Positions 8,992 through 17,705 of a DNA stretch of 59,676 nucleotides are shown here, piece by piece. The DNA is from Microthrixaceae bacterium (lineage in GTDB: Bacteria > Actinomycetota > Acidimicrobiia > Acidimicrobiales > Microtrichaceae), in contig JAMLGK010000020.1 in NCBI GenBank assembly GCA_023957995.1, positions 1 through 59,676 of the forward strand. The letters run 5' to 3'. Within the stretch, counting starts at the first letter, position 1. Each line of letters opens with the position of its first letter. Position numbers and translations under genes: made by a program. The notes below the pieces were generated by a model that was not told the origin of the DNA, searched no databases, and worked only from the letters and a program-made list of their open reading frames with translations.

Positions 8992-9200
8992 TACTCGGGT
9001 TCGACGGGCTCGGTCATCGCGAGGAACTCTTCGCGGGTGATCGGCTTGGCGGACGACGTGTTCACCCGTTCGATGTTCTCCTCCAGCCACGCCCGGTACT
9101 CCGGATCAGCGAGTGCCTCCTGGGCGGCACCCCACGACAGCCGGTACGCGCGCTGCAGCTCGAGCTGCTCCTCGGTCAGGTCGTCGTGGCGCATCGCCAT
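8991..9200 (-). CDS. Small acidic protein, possible antitoxin
   Basis: The protein is 69 aa and acidic. ATG 9200 was chosen because GGAGGGAG precedes it by about 8 bases. Its C-terminal segment PITREEFLAMTEPVEPE resembles the toxin-wrapping tails of many antitoxins. Its stop overlaps the start of the downstream partner by one base. No DNA-binding family could be named. Confidence 0.5.
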   Translation of the reverse strand: MAMRHDDLTEEQLELQRAYRLSWGAAQEALADPEYRAWLEENIERVNTSSAKPITREEFLAMTEPVEPE

Positions 9201-9445
9201 GAAAAACTCCCTCCGCTGGCAATCGGACTGTGTCCAAGGATACTCAGCCCCTGTGACGGCCGGACTCAACAGCCCGAAGCTCGGCGAGCACGGCAGAGCG
9301 ACAAACGCCGCCTGGAATCGCGACGCGTATCTCGGCGCGTATGCGGGCGACACCGGACGACACGGGTCGACACCAGATGAACGACACCCCATACAGAACG
9401 GGACTTCTGCGTACTGGACGACACTCCACGTACGCTCAGCAGGCA

Positions 9446-9490
9446 ACTCTTAATCCGCAGGTTCTGGGTTCGAGTCCCAGGGGGCGTACA
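9446..9490 (+). repeat. Attachment-site repeat, right copy (attR), tRNA-Lys 3' half
   Basis: The 45 bases match 2809-2853 except for C-to-T and G-to-A changes in the T stem. The two changes are paired, so the stem CTGGG/CCCAG still forms. No 5' half of a tRNA precedes it. Confidence 0.85.
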
Positions 9491-9493
9491 GCG

Positions 9494-9529
9494 AGAAGGC
9501 CGGGATTCCCAAGGGATCCCGGCCTTCTT
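9494..9529 (+). terminator. Terminator-like hairpin after attR
   Basis: The arm AGAAGGCCGGGATTCCC pairs with GGGATCCCGGCCTTCT, with one base unpaired, and is followed by T-rich sequence. It is the counterpart of the hairpin after the intact tRNA and was probably the original terminator of the host tRNA gene. Confidence 0.6.
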
Positions 9530-9562
9530 GGTTCTCAGGCGTGGTTCTGGGGAGGGGTGCGG

Positions 9563-10081
9563 TCAGCCGACCAGTTCGTGGCTGCTGACTGCGATCTCGA
9601 GACCGTCGCTGGTGACCGCCAGGTACACGAACACCTCGTCGCCGGGTCTGGGCGGACCGTCCCTGCGGACGATCTGGCCGTCGTCCTCGACGAGGGCAGC
9701 GGTGACCTCCACCGGCTGGTCGAGCCAATCGAGTTGGAGGTGGGTGCGTAGCCCCCGTGGGGCACGGGTGATCTCGGGTTCGCACCCCGAACGCGCCTCG
9801 ACCTCAGCCCTGACGCGATCGAGCACCGTGCCGTTCTCCTCGAAGGCACCACAGTGCTCGTGGGCCATACATGGTCCGGTCCCGTAGCGCTCGTGGTCTT
9901 CGGCCAGGCACCCGCAGATGCACACCGGATCCATCGGCTCGGAGATGAACACCAACTCCGAACAATTGCCGCAGTCGCAGGACCAGGTGCCTTCCTCGTA
10001 GTCCTGTCCTTCCTCCCGGTCGAGGTAGTGGGCAAACTCGCTGCATCCACAGTTCTGGCACATCTCCACGGTCATCGGCAT
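9563..10081 (-). CDS. Cysteine-rich putative zinc-binding protein
   Basis: The protein is 172 aa. ATG 10081 is preceded by GAAAGG about 10 bases upstream. Three Cys/His clusters fill the N-terminal half: CQNCGCSEFAHY, CDCGNCSE and CICGCLAEDHERY..CMAHEHC. The repeated C.CGC..E..HY pattern suggests bound metal. The C-terminal half is a small soluble domain without a recognisable family. It is the first chromosomal gene to the right of attR. Function unknown. Confidence 0.65.
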   Translation of the reverse strand: MPMTVEMCQNCGCSEFAHYLDREEGQDYEEGTWSCDCGNCSELVFISEPMDPVCICGCLAEDHERYGTGPCMAHEHCGAFEENGTVLDRVRAEVEARSGCEPEITRAPRGLRTHLQLDWLDQPVEVTAALVEDDGQIVRRDGPPRPGDEVFVYLAVTSDGLEIAVSSHELVG

Positions 10082-10192
10082 GGCCCAAACACCTTTCGGT
10101 CGAGATAGTTGTCCTTGGAGTGCACATGTTGCCCCGGAGGTGTGACAGCGGCTCCCGATCGGCAACCTGTGGCCAGAGGAAGGCCAGAGGTA

Positions 10193-12379
10193 TCAGCCGA
10201 GCACCCAGTCGATCTCGGGCGTCTCTGTCTCACACTTGGCCGCTCCGGTCACCGAGGCGGGATCGACCGCGAACTCCTTGCGCAGCTCGCGCAGGCAGGG
10301 CGGCGGATCGTAGGCCAGATCGCTGCTCATGGTGTCGAAGCGGACCACCAGCGGGTTCTCGATCAGCTCGACCACCTCGTCGCCCCAGTCGTTGACACCC
10401 GACTCGGACAATGCGCCTTCGGCGACCAACACGGGAACATCGCCGACGAGGGGGTCGCTGAATTCGAGTATCCGGGGCTTCACACCCCAGGCATGGCACA
10501 TGTCCGGTAGTGCGAAGTCCTGTGCTCCCGCAAAGTCGGAGTTGTCACCCGAGTAGACCTCCGCGACCGTCACCGGCTGGGCTTCGTAGCTGCACGAGAA
10601 CGAGAGGTGGGCACCTGCGCGGGCCTCCGGGCGTATGTAGGCGGTCGCCACGTCGTGGATGCTCACCGAGGCGAGCAACTCGTCGGATGCACCTCCGAGC
10701 GACCATGGAACCAACCCCAGCTGCTCGGTGGCCCGGATGCTGGTTTCGAGGGCACCTCCCACGCGGAGGCCATCCAGAAGCACGTCGAAGGGCCCGTCGC
10801 CGTCGAGTGACTCCACCGACATCGTGCGGAGCTCGCGATCGGCCCGCTCCACGCGTTCGTGCACCAGCGGTGTGAGATCGCCGAACCGCGACGAGCACCG
10901 GGGTTCGGAGCGGCAGAGGTCGTTCAGGTGCGCGACTGCGAGCGATGTCGTACGCGTAGTCTCTGCCACCGCTGACTGACCGGGAGGTATCGGATTGGTC
11001 AGCAGCAGCGCGTTGGCCATGTCGGGATTGGAGCGGGCGAACGACACTGCCGGCAGCGTCAGGTAGCTGCCGGCTGCGACCGTCACCGACCCGAGGTCCT
11101 CCGCCAGTGCGAGGTCGCGGACATCCGCCGCCACCTCCCGCCAGTTGTATCCCTCCAGGTCCACTCCCTCTGAGCGCAATCGCTTCGAACAGGCTCCGGA
11201 GGCAGCAGCGAGACCGTCGATCGCAGCCTGGTCATCGGGTGGCACGGCAAGCGACTTGGTCCACTCCTCGGCCAGTTCCGGACACTTCAGGCGCTCGGAC
11301 CCCACATCGTCGTATCCCCTCACGCTCAGGGCGTAGACGTCGGCCACCTCCCTGAGCTCCGAGCGATTCAGGTGTTCGCCGAAATCCACGATGATGACCG
11401 GAGCGGCAGCGGTCGGGGTCTCCGCTGGCACCATCGCGAACGGGAGCTGGATGATCGGTCCGTCGGGATTGTCCCGGTTCTCCGGAACCTCGAGGTGCCC
11501 GCAGGTCACCGTCGGCAGGTTCTGTACGAGATCGGGTGCGCAATCCGCAGAGGAGACCACGGGTTCGTACTCCAGAGTCGGCCCGCTGCCGCCCCCATCT
11601 CCGGAGTCCTTCGACCCGTCCTCAGTGCCGCCATCGGTGGAGGTTGCCCACAGGACCACTGCTCCCAGAACAGCGAGACCGACACCCGCGCCGACCAGCA
11701 CACGGCGACGAGGCCGGCGAGGCGGTGGACGGGCTCCCGGCGGCGCGCCGGAGGTCTCAGGCTGTGTCCCTGTCACAGGCTGCGGCTCTGAGGAGACGCT
11801 CTCGGGGCCGGACCGGACGATCCCGTGGTCCTCGCTGGCCATCACGGTGACCACCGGTGTGGGTTCCGAGAGCCCCTTGAGGGTTCGCTCCCCCCGTTCG
11901 ACGAAGCTGAAACCGGTTGCGCGGCTACCGACCAGGGATGCCACCAGCGCATGGGCCAGGGTGCGACCGTCTCCGGCGGCATCGCACAGCCGTGCGGCTT
12001 CGACCACCGGGGTGCCGAACCAGTCGCCGTCCTCCTCGAGCACCTCTCCGACGCTGACGCCCACCCTCAGCTCGAGCGGGTCCTCAGGGTCGAAACCCTG
12101 TGCGATCGAGTGCATCGTCGCCGCACATTCAAGAGCGCTCACCGTGCTGCGCTGGAACACCGCCATGAGACCGTCACCGAGTGTCTTGACGACCAATCCG
12201 TCGGAGGTGCTCACGGCTCCCTCCAACAGGGCGAACAGGCGCCTGCGGTGGTCATCCGCGCGGACGTCACCGAGCCGCACCTGGCGCGCGGTGGAGCCGA
12301 CGACATCACAGAACAGCACCGCGACGGTTGCGCTCGGTTCCACGACCCTCCTCGAACAATCGATTCGGGGACGTGACAA
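10193..12379 (-). CDS. Class III adenylate/guanylate cyclase fused to alpha/beta-hydrolase-like domain
   Basis: The protein is 728 aa. Residues 15-180 form a class III cyclase domain with metal-binding Asp in FCDVVGSTA (D25) and KTLGDGLMAVF (D69). The segment GTPVVEAARL replaces the usual Asn with Glu. A Pro/Arg-rich linker and one transmembrane helix (VLVGAGVGLAVLGAVVLWA) follow, then an extracytoplasmic domain resembling TAP-type alpha/beta hydrolases. In that domain the nucleophile elbow is degenerate (VAAGSYLT instead of GxSxG), so hydrolysis is uncertain. The topology places the cyclase inside and the hydrolase-like domain outside, as in a sensor that controls cyclic-nucleotide synthesis. 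Confidence 0.8.
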   Translation of the reverse strand: MSRPRIDCSRRVVEPSATVAVLFCDVVGSTARQVRLGDVRADDHRRRLFALLEGAVSTSDGLVVKTLGDGLMAVFQRSTVSALECAATMHSIAQGFDPEDPLELRVGVSVGEVLEEDGDWFGTPVVEAARLCDAAGDGRTLAHALVASLVGSRATGFSFVERGERTLKGLSEPTPVVTVMASEDHGIVRSGPESVSSEPQPVTGTQPETSGAPPGARPPPRRPRRRVLVGAGVGLAVLGAVVLWATSTDGGTEDGSKDSGDGGGSGPTLEYEPVVSSADCAPDLVQNLPTVTCGHLEVPENRDNPDGPIIQLPFAMVPAETPTAAAPVIIVDFGEHLNRSELREVADVYALSVRGYDDVGSERLKCPELAEEWTKSLAVPPDDQAAIDGLAAASGACSKRLRSEGVDLEGYNWREVAADVRDLALAEDLGSVTVAAGSYLTLPAVSFARSNPDMANALLLTNPIPPGQSAVAETTRTTSLAVAHLNDLCRSEPRCSSRFGDLTPLVHERVERADRELRTMSVESLDGDGPFDVLLDGLRVGGALETSIRATEQLGLVPWSLGGASDELLASVSIHDVATAYIRPEARAGAHLSFSCSYEAQPVTVAEVYSGDNSDFAGAQDFALPDMCHAWGVKPRILEFSDPLVGDVPVLVAEGALSESGVNDWGDEVVELIENPLVVRFDTMSSDLAYDPPPCLRELRKEFAVDPASVTGAAKCETETPEIDWVLG

Positions 12380-12456
12380 CCTTACGCCCCAGAGCTCACC
12401 GAGTGCCTGAGGTCACATCGGAGGCGAGACCTCGCATCCACCGCCGAGGTGGCTTC

Positions 12457-12492
12457 CTACCTGATCAGCACCCCCTACCTGATCAGCACCCC
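12457..12492. repeat. Perfect 18-bp tandem repeat, two units
   Basis: Two identical units starting CTACCTGATCAG lie between the stop of the MpaB-like gene and the start of the cyclase gene. Confidence 0.8.
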
Positions 12493-12522
12493 GACCGCCT
12501 CAGGGCTCGAATGTCGCGTGCG

Positions 12523-13323
12523 TCACGCCGCCGGCCTGAGTGCCCGACCGTTGAGCGGGTTGGCCGCAAGGGCGCCACTGATGTGGCCCACAGAGTTGCG
12601 TATCGACACCTGGGCGGCTCTCACGGTGGCGAGTTCGGCCAGGTTGAGATCGCGCATGCCCAACTCGTGGCGCAACCGGGTCGGCATGAGATCCCGCGTG
12701 ACCATGTTGAAGGGCAACCAGGCGACCCCCGGGACGAACGGCACCCTGGGGGTCATCAGGGTGGCAGCGATGTCGCGGCTCTCCTCGGTAGGTGACAGTG
12801 CGGCCACCCGACGCGCGAAGTACTCCCGGAAACTGCCGTAGTCCTCCGGCACCAGCGCCTCGGGTATTCCGAAGGCATCTGCGAGCCGCTTCGACTCCTC
12901 GTAGTAGGCCTCCCGGTCGCGGCTCCGCATCTGGCCGAGATAGCGCCGATCAACCTCGATCACGGTGTCGGTGAGCGTGGCCAACACCCAGAACTGCCGG
13001 TCGTGGTCCATCGCCGAGTAGCTCGCGCCGTCGGGCGTGGTGCCCCGTACCTGTTCGTGGATCCTCTCGAGGTGGCTGAGCACCTCGGCGCGGCGCTGCG
13101 GTGAACCGAAGGAGATCACCAGCATCGCCTCGAGGGTTCGCTCCAGTCGACCCAGCGGGTCGGTCTTGTAGGTGCTGTAGGAGGCGACACCCGATGCCAC
13201 CCCCGGGTCACAGACCTGCAGGATCGCTGCCCGAGGTCCGCCCAGGAGCACGAACGACTGACTGTTGAAGCGCCAACTCAACGAATCGCGGCCATAGAGC
13301 GCACCTCGCACCGGCGATGCCAT
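12523..13323 (-). CDS. MpaB-type oxygenase (DUF2236 family)
   Basis: The protein is 266 aa. It shows the features of the actinobacterial MpaB/latex-clearing-related family: an N-terminal W.FNSQ segment, LGGPRAAILQVCDPGVA.GV, and FGSPQRR.EVL..L..IHE.V.G. A haem-dependent oxygenase role is known for some members; the substrate here is unknown. It stands alone on the minus strand with an 18-bp tandem repeat after its stop. Confidence 0.8.
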   Translation of the reverse strand: MASPVRGALYGRDSLSWRFNSQSFVLLGGPRAAILQVCDPGVASGVASYSTYKTDPLGRLERTLEAMLVISFGSPQRRAEVLSHLERIHEQVRGTTPDGASYSAMDHDRQFWVLATLTDTVIEVDRRYLGQMRSRDREAYYEESKRLADAFGIPEALVPEDYGSFREYFARRVAALSPTEESRDIAATLMTPRVPFVPGVAWLPFNMVTRDLMPTRLRHELGMRDLNLAELATVRAAQVSIRNSVGHISGALAANPLNGRALRPAA

Positions 13324-13457
13324 CCAGATCCCCCTGATCGGCGCCCGATCCGCTGTCGGGCCTCGACCTGAACGCTACCCGAAGCTGAACAGCGTTCGCT
13401 GATCGGTGGGCACCGGTGCCACGGGACACCTCGCCGACCGGGTCGCCGTCCAGGGCG

Positions 13458-13528
13458 GAGCAGGGCCAGCACCGAGCAGGGCCAGCACCGCCAGGGCCAG
13501 CACCGCCGGGACAGCACCGCCAGCGCCA
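13458..13528. repeat. Tandem repeat of about 15-16 bp
   Basis: Four to five imperfect copies of CAGGGCCAGCACCG(A/C) lie just downstream of the stop at 13542 of the glutaminyl cyclotransferase gene. Confidence 0.75.
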
Positions 13529-13541
13529 GCGCCGAGCGGGC

Positions 13542-14423
13542 CTAGGCCGGAGCGAAGGTGATCTCGTAGAGTGTCGGCCACCGCTTCCCGGTCACGTAGT
13601 AGCTGTCGGGGTGCTCCGGTCCCAGCCAGGCGATCCCGTTGAGCACGTCGCGGGTCTGCACATCTCGTTGCAGCCCGGCGGACTCGATCGCCTCTGTTGC
13701 CGCGGCGGTCACGCTTGAGGCATCCACCACCGACTCCACAACGCCGCAGTCGAGATCGATTCCGAGTATCTCGTCGCTCTGGTAGCGGTTGGCCCACAGG
13801 GTGCTGCCGTCCCACTCCAGCTCGTTCAGCTGGTCCGCCGCTCCATCGGCGCGCTCGATCTCCATCATCGCGGCAACCGAGAAATCGTCCGGAGTGCGGA
13901 ACTGCAACCGGTTCGACCCGTCGCTCATCGTGTAGAAGCCGTCGTCGAGGGTGGTGATGCCCCACCCCTCGCCGTCGTAGTCGAACTCGCCGGTCCGCTC
14001 CGGCACGGGGGTCTCACCAGAACCGAGTGACCATTTGAGGGCCAGCCCCGAGGTCCAGGTGAGCTGCACCAGCGATCCGTCATCGGCCATGGTCAGGCCC
14101 TCTCCGAACAGGTCCGGGGACAGTGCGGCCGATGACAGCACATCACCGCTGTCCACATCCAGGAGTCGCACCTCCGACTCGCCTCGGAGACCGGTGCTCT
14201 CCCAGAGCCGGCCGGAGTCGTCCAGCAGCAACCCCTGGGTGAACGCATCCGGGTCGTGGGGGTGCACCTCGAGGACCTCTGCGACCAGCCGCTCGGGTTG
14301 CTCGGGCTCGCACGCTGCATCTGACCGGCCACCATCGCCACCCGAGAACACCAACCACAGAGCTGCCAGGAGCGCACCGATCGAGACGATCACCGATCCG
14401 ACGAGGAAAACGACGCGGGCCAT
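13542..14423 (-). CDS. Glutaminyl-peptide cyclotransferase-like, membrane-anchored
   Basis: The protein is 293 aa, starting at ATG 14423, which shares one base with the stop of the upstream methyltransferase (TGATG). An N-terminal helix (VVFLVGSVIVSIGALLAALWLVF) anchors it outside the cell. The rest matches the plant-type (beta-propeller) glutamine cyclotransferase family: FTQGLLLDDSGRLWESTGL, FGEGLT, LNELEWDGSTLWANRYQSDEI, LNGIAW..E...YYVTGKRWP. These enzymes form N-terminal pyroglutamate. Co-translation with an RNA methyltransferase is probably positional only. Confidence 0.8.
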   Translation of the reverse strand: MARVVFLVGSVIVSIGALLAALWLVFSGGDGGRSDAACEPEQPERLVAEVLEVHPHDPDAFTQGLLLDDSGRLWESTGLRGESEVRLLDVDSGDVLSSAALSPDLFGEGLTMADDGSLVQLTWTSGLALKWSLGSGETPVPERTGEFDYDGEGWGITTLDDGFYTMSDGSNRLQFRTPDDFSVAAMMEIERADGAADQLNELEWDGSTLWANRYQSDEILGIDLDCGVVESVVDASSVTAAATEAIESAGLQRDVQTRDVLNGIAWLGPEHPDSYYVTGKRWPTLYEITFAPA

Positions 14424-15766
14424 CAGAGGATTCTGGCCGCCGACCCGACCAGTTCGAGGGAGCTGACCGCTTCGACGTGGTGGGTGTGCGGGAACAGGTC
14501 CACCAGTTCGATGCCGCGGAGCCGGTATCCGACCTCGCCGAGCAGTGACAGGTCGCGGGCCATGGCGGCGGCATCGCAGCTCACCAGCACGACCCGATCC
14601 GCTCCGGTCGCCGCGACCGCATCCACACCCTGGCGGCGGAGTCCGGTGCGCGACGGATCGGCCACCACCACATCGGCCCGCGAAGGCGTCCACGACTCCA
14701 CCGAGGTGCGGGTCACCCGGGTCTCGAGGTGCGCGGTGTTCTCACGTGCGTCGGCCGCTGAGGACTTCGAACGCTCCACCAGTTCGGCGTTGGCGGCACC
14801 GAGCATCACGGTGAACAATCCGACCCCGCCGTAGAGATCCACCAACCGGTCCCGGGAGAGATCCCGATCCGGTAGTGCCCGCGCGACGGTCGCGGCGAGC
14901 GCCTCGGCAGCACGGGGGCCCGACTGGAAGAACGACTCCGCAGATACCCGCAACTGCCGGCCGGCGACCTGTTCGGTGATCCAGACCCTCTCCCCGGAAC
15001 GGAGGTCGCCCGTGGTCACGACTCGTACTCCGTCAGGAGCACTCCACTGCGCCCGGGACTGCGCCCGGGCAGCCCCACGACGAGGGTCAGAGACGACCGC
15101 CAACACCTCACCTGAGTGTTCCGAGGCCCGAAGAACCACCTCCTTGGCGCCCTCGAATCGTCCCTGGTCGATCACCTGCTGCAACAGTGGGTGGGCGGTG
15201 AGGCAGGGACCGACCCGCAGGAGTTCGTTGGAACGGGCGCGGCGGAAGCCGAGCGCCCCCGCGGGGTCGACCCCCATGCGAACGGTGGTGCGGTCCCCGA
15301 CCGGTACCGGATCCGTCGACGACACGATCGGGATCTGCGCCACCTCGTCGCGGTCGAACCCGCCCACGTGTGACAGGGCGTCGAGTACTACCTCGCGGCG
15401 CAGCTCGGGCTGGCGCTCGAGTGCCACATGTTGGAGATCGCAGCCACCACAACCGGCCGCTACGAACCCACATGGGGGATCGACCCTCGACGGCGAGCTC
15501 TCGATGACCTCCACCACCGGACCCCGCAGCACCTTCTTGGTGGAGCCCTCGAGTTCCACCACGACGCGTTCACCACCGATGCCACCGGTCGCCAGCACCA
15601 CTCGGCCATCGGAGTCGCGCCCGAGAACCACTCCCCCTGCCACGGGCCTCTCGAGTCGGACCTCGACCCGCGGTTCGGCCTCGGGTCCCTCTACCTCGGG
15701 GCCGTCTGAGGGGTCGGGTTCCTCGGAGAGATCGGGTTCTTCGGACAGATGGTCCTGATCAGCCAT
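14423..15766 (-). CDS. RNA uracil-C5 methyltransferase (TrmA/RlmD family)
   Basis: The protein is 447 aa. After an acidic head with repeated SEEPD, a TRAM-like domain is followed by a 4Fe-4S motif (CGFVAAGCGGC, with a later Cys in VGPCLTAH). The SAM-binding part has LVDLYGGVGLFT and the catalytic Cys lies in VLVSCDAAAMARDL. The iron-sulfur Cys set is typical of the RlmD/RumA type, which methylates 23S rRNA; the exact target nucleotide cannot be assigned. It is translationally coupled to the cyclotransferase gene. Confidence 0.85.
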   Translation of the reverse strand: MADQDHLSEEPDLSEEPDPSDGPEVEGPEAEPRVEVRLERPVAGGVVLGRDSDGRVVLATGGIGGERVVVELEGSTKKVLRGPVVEVIESSPSRVDPPCGFVAAGCGGCDLQHVALERQPELRREVVLDALSHVGGFDRDEVAQIPIVSSTDPVPVGDRTTVRMGVDPAGALGFRRARSNELLRVGPCLTAHPLLQQVIDQGRFEGAKEVVLRASEHSGEVLAVVSDPRRGAARAQSRAQWSAPDGVRVVTTGDLRSGERVWITEQVAGRQLRVSAESFFQSGPRAAEALAATVARALPDRDLSRDRLVDLYGGVGLFTVMLGAANAELVERSKSSAADARENTAHLETRVTRTSVESWTPSRADVVVADPSRTGLRRQGVDAVAATGADRVVLVSCDAAAMARDLSLLGEVGYRLRGIELVDLFPHTHHVEAVSSLELVGSAARIL

Positions 15767-15908
15767 TCAAGCATCGCCTCGGTAGTGGGAGGGTTCGTGC
15801 ACAGTCTCGCCCAACACCACCGGTGCACGGCCAACGGCCCCTTTCCGGGGACGTCGGGCCCGCAGCTACGATCGCGCCAACCGCCGACCACGACCTTCGG
15901 AGTCGCAA

Positions 15909-16589
15909 GTGTCCGTTCCTGATGTGCAGATCGCCCCGTCGGTGCTCCCGGCGGATTTCTCCCGCCTCGGAGAAACCGTGGAAGAACTGGAGCAGGCCGG
16001 CGCGGACCGCATCCACTGGGATGTGATGGACGGCGTCTTCGTGCCGAACCTCACGATCGGCCCCGACGTGATCCACTCGTGCCGGCCACGGATCGAGATC
16101 CCCTTCGAGGCCCACCTGATGGTCATCGATGCCGACGAGCTGGTCCCGCGGTACGTGGAGGCCGGCTGCGACCTCATCCTCGTTCACCAGGAGGCCTGCG
16201 TTCACCTGCACCGCACCCTGCAGAACATCCGGGACCTCGGCGTCAGCCCGGGCGTGGTGCTCAATCCCGCCACCCCTGCTTCGACCATCGAGCACGTGAT
16301 GGACCTGGTCGACCAGGTGCTGGTGATGACGGTGAATCCGGGCTTCGGAGGGCAGGCCTACATCGAGACCATGGAGCACAAGATCCGACAGGTGGCCGAG
16401 ATGATCGCCACCTCCGGGCGTGACATCGACCTCGAGGTGGACGGAGGACTTGCCGTGCCGACCGTCGCGGCTCCCGCCGAGGCGGGAGCGAACGTGGTCG
16501 TGGCGGGCAGTGCGGTGTTCAAGGACCCCGACGGTTTCCACCACGCCATCTCAGCCATACGTGACGCTGCACTCGCAGCGAGGGCCTGA
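15909..16589 (+). CDS. rpe: Ribulose-phosphate 3-epimerase
   Basis: The protein is 226 aa with a GTG start. It carries the family signatures: IAPSVLPADFSRL, HWDVMDGVFVPNLTIG (metal ligands), FEAHLMV, VLVMTVNPGFGGQ and LEVDGGL. It interconverts ribulose-5-phosphate and xylulose-5-phosphate in the pentose phosphate pathway. A small lipoprotein gene follows 17 bases downstream on the same strand. Confidence 0.95.
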   Translation: MSVPDVQIAPSVLPADFSRLGETVEELEQAGADRIHWDVMDGVFVPNLTIGPDVIHSCRPRIEIPFEAHLMVIDADELVPRYVEAGCDLILVHQEACVHLHRTLQNIRDLGVSPGVVLNPATPASTIEHVMDLVDQVLVMTVNPGFGGQAYIETMEHKIRQVAEMIATSGRDIDLEVDGGLAVPTVAAPAEAGANVVVAGSAVFKDPDGFHHAISAIRDAALAARA

Positions 16590-16606
16590 CCCCGATCTCC
16601 TCGGTC

Positions 16607-17014
16607 GTGCGGATCCGACACGCGCTCGCGCTGGCGTCCTGCATGGCACTGATCGGCCTCAGCGCGTGCGGGGAGGACCAGGACCCCTGGTGTGACCAGC
16701 TCGAGGAGTGGAGCGGTCTCGACACGCTCTCCCAGGCGATCGAATCGGGCGATGCCACCACCGCGGCCGAGGAGCTCGACGGCTTCCAGGAACTCGCCGA
16801 ATCAGCTCCCGATGAGGTCCGCAACGACATGGAGGCCGTCGCCGACGCCCTGCGCAGCGCCGTCGACATCACTCTCGACAGCGACAGTGCCGACCCCGAC
16901 GACCTGGAACTGCGGCGCGAGGAGCTCAACGAGCGCCTCGGGAGGCTCGCTGCGGAGTTGCAGTCCATCTCGAGCTTCGCGGAGACGGAGTGCGGCGTGA
17001 GGCTCAATCCGTGA
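16607..17014 (+). CDS. Small lipoprotein of unknown function
   Basis: The protein is 135 aa with a GTG start. The signal peptide ends in the lipobox LSAC (Cys near residue 21). The mature part is acidic and mostly helical, with EELDGFQELAESAPDEVRND and a possible coiled coil near residues 95-120. It lies directly after rpe and may share its transcript. No family recognised. Confidence 0.7.
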   Translation: MRIRHALALASCMALIGLSACGEDQDPWCDQLEEWSGLDTLSQAIESGDATTAAEELDGFQELAESAPDEVRNDMEAVADALRSAVDITLDSDSADPDDLELRREELNERLGRLAAELQSISSFAETECGVRLNP

Positions 17015-17240
17015 CACCGGCCGACGTCGCCCCCACACCGCCCGAGCACCACCCACGGCCCCTGCGAGGGTGTTTCGGACGGCTCCACGACGCCAACACG
17101 AGGATCCTCAACATCACCGCAGGCGTGCCGACCGATGTTGTCACCGATGTTGTCAATGACAGATCCGAACCTCGGACTGTAATAGGATCGTAATGAACGT
17201 CACCTGACGGTGACCTCCATCCATGTGAGGACCTCCCCTG

Positions 17241-17657
17241 ATGAAGACCCGAGCCAAGACCCTGCTCCTGGTGCCAGTGCTGGCATTTCTGCTCGCCGGC
17301 TGTGAGGGCGGCGAGTTCGCCCGCTCGATTCAGCTGACCAACCAGTACAGGGAGGCCCACGGGGTGCACGTGGTGCTCAACAACGCCACGCTCCAGGCCA
17401 AGGCCCAGAACTGGGCCGAGGTTCTGGCCGCAGAGGGCCGTCTCGTGCACTCCAACCTCGCCGAAGGCGCAGGCGGCGGCTGGCATGCCCTGGGCGAGAA
17501 CCTCGCCATGGCCAGCTCCATCGATGAAGCACAGCAGTTGTTCGTGAACAGCCCGTCACACCGTCGGACCCTGGTCAGCTCCCGCTACAACCAGGTCGGT
17601 GTCGGAGTGGCCACCCGAGGTGGGCGCTACTACGTGGTGCAGGTGTTCGGAGGCTGA
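17241..17657 (+). CDS. CAP/SCP-superfamily lipoprotein
   Basis: The protein is 138 aa. The lipobox LLAGC is followed by a compact CAP domain: LTNQYREAHG, L...AQNWAEVLAAEGRLVHS, GENLAMA, and SPSHRRTLVSSRYNQVGVGVA. This matches bacterial YkwD-type proteins, and the conserved His and Glu positions are present. It is likely extracytoplasmic; the biochemical role of such proteins is unsettled. The upstream gap contains two copies of CGATGTTGTCA near 17130-17155. Confidence 0.85.
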   Translation: MKTRAKTLLLVPVLAFLLAGCEGGEFARSIQLTNQYREAHGVHVVLNNATLQAKAQNWAEVLAAEGRLVHSNLAEGAGGGWHALGENLAMASSIDEAQQLFVNSPSHRRTLVSSRYNQVGVGVATRGGRYYVVQVFGG

Positions 17658-17705
17658 CCCTCCCCCCACCCGCTGGGCGTGCTCAGCTCATCTCCCCGGC
17701 GGGGT

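Larger units (their letters stand above)
2809..9490 (+). mobile_element. Integrated element in tRNA-Lys, about 6.7 kb
   Basis: The element is bounded by the 45-bp tRNA repeats. It carries an integrase next to attL, a membrane protein, an interrupted toxin-like gene, an IS256-family insertion, a repeat field and a two-gene toxin/antitoxin-like unit next to attR. No replication, conjugation or phage structural gene is visible, so it is probably a decayed or satellite element mobilised, if at all, by its own integrase. Confidence 0.8.
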
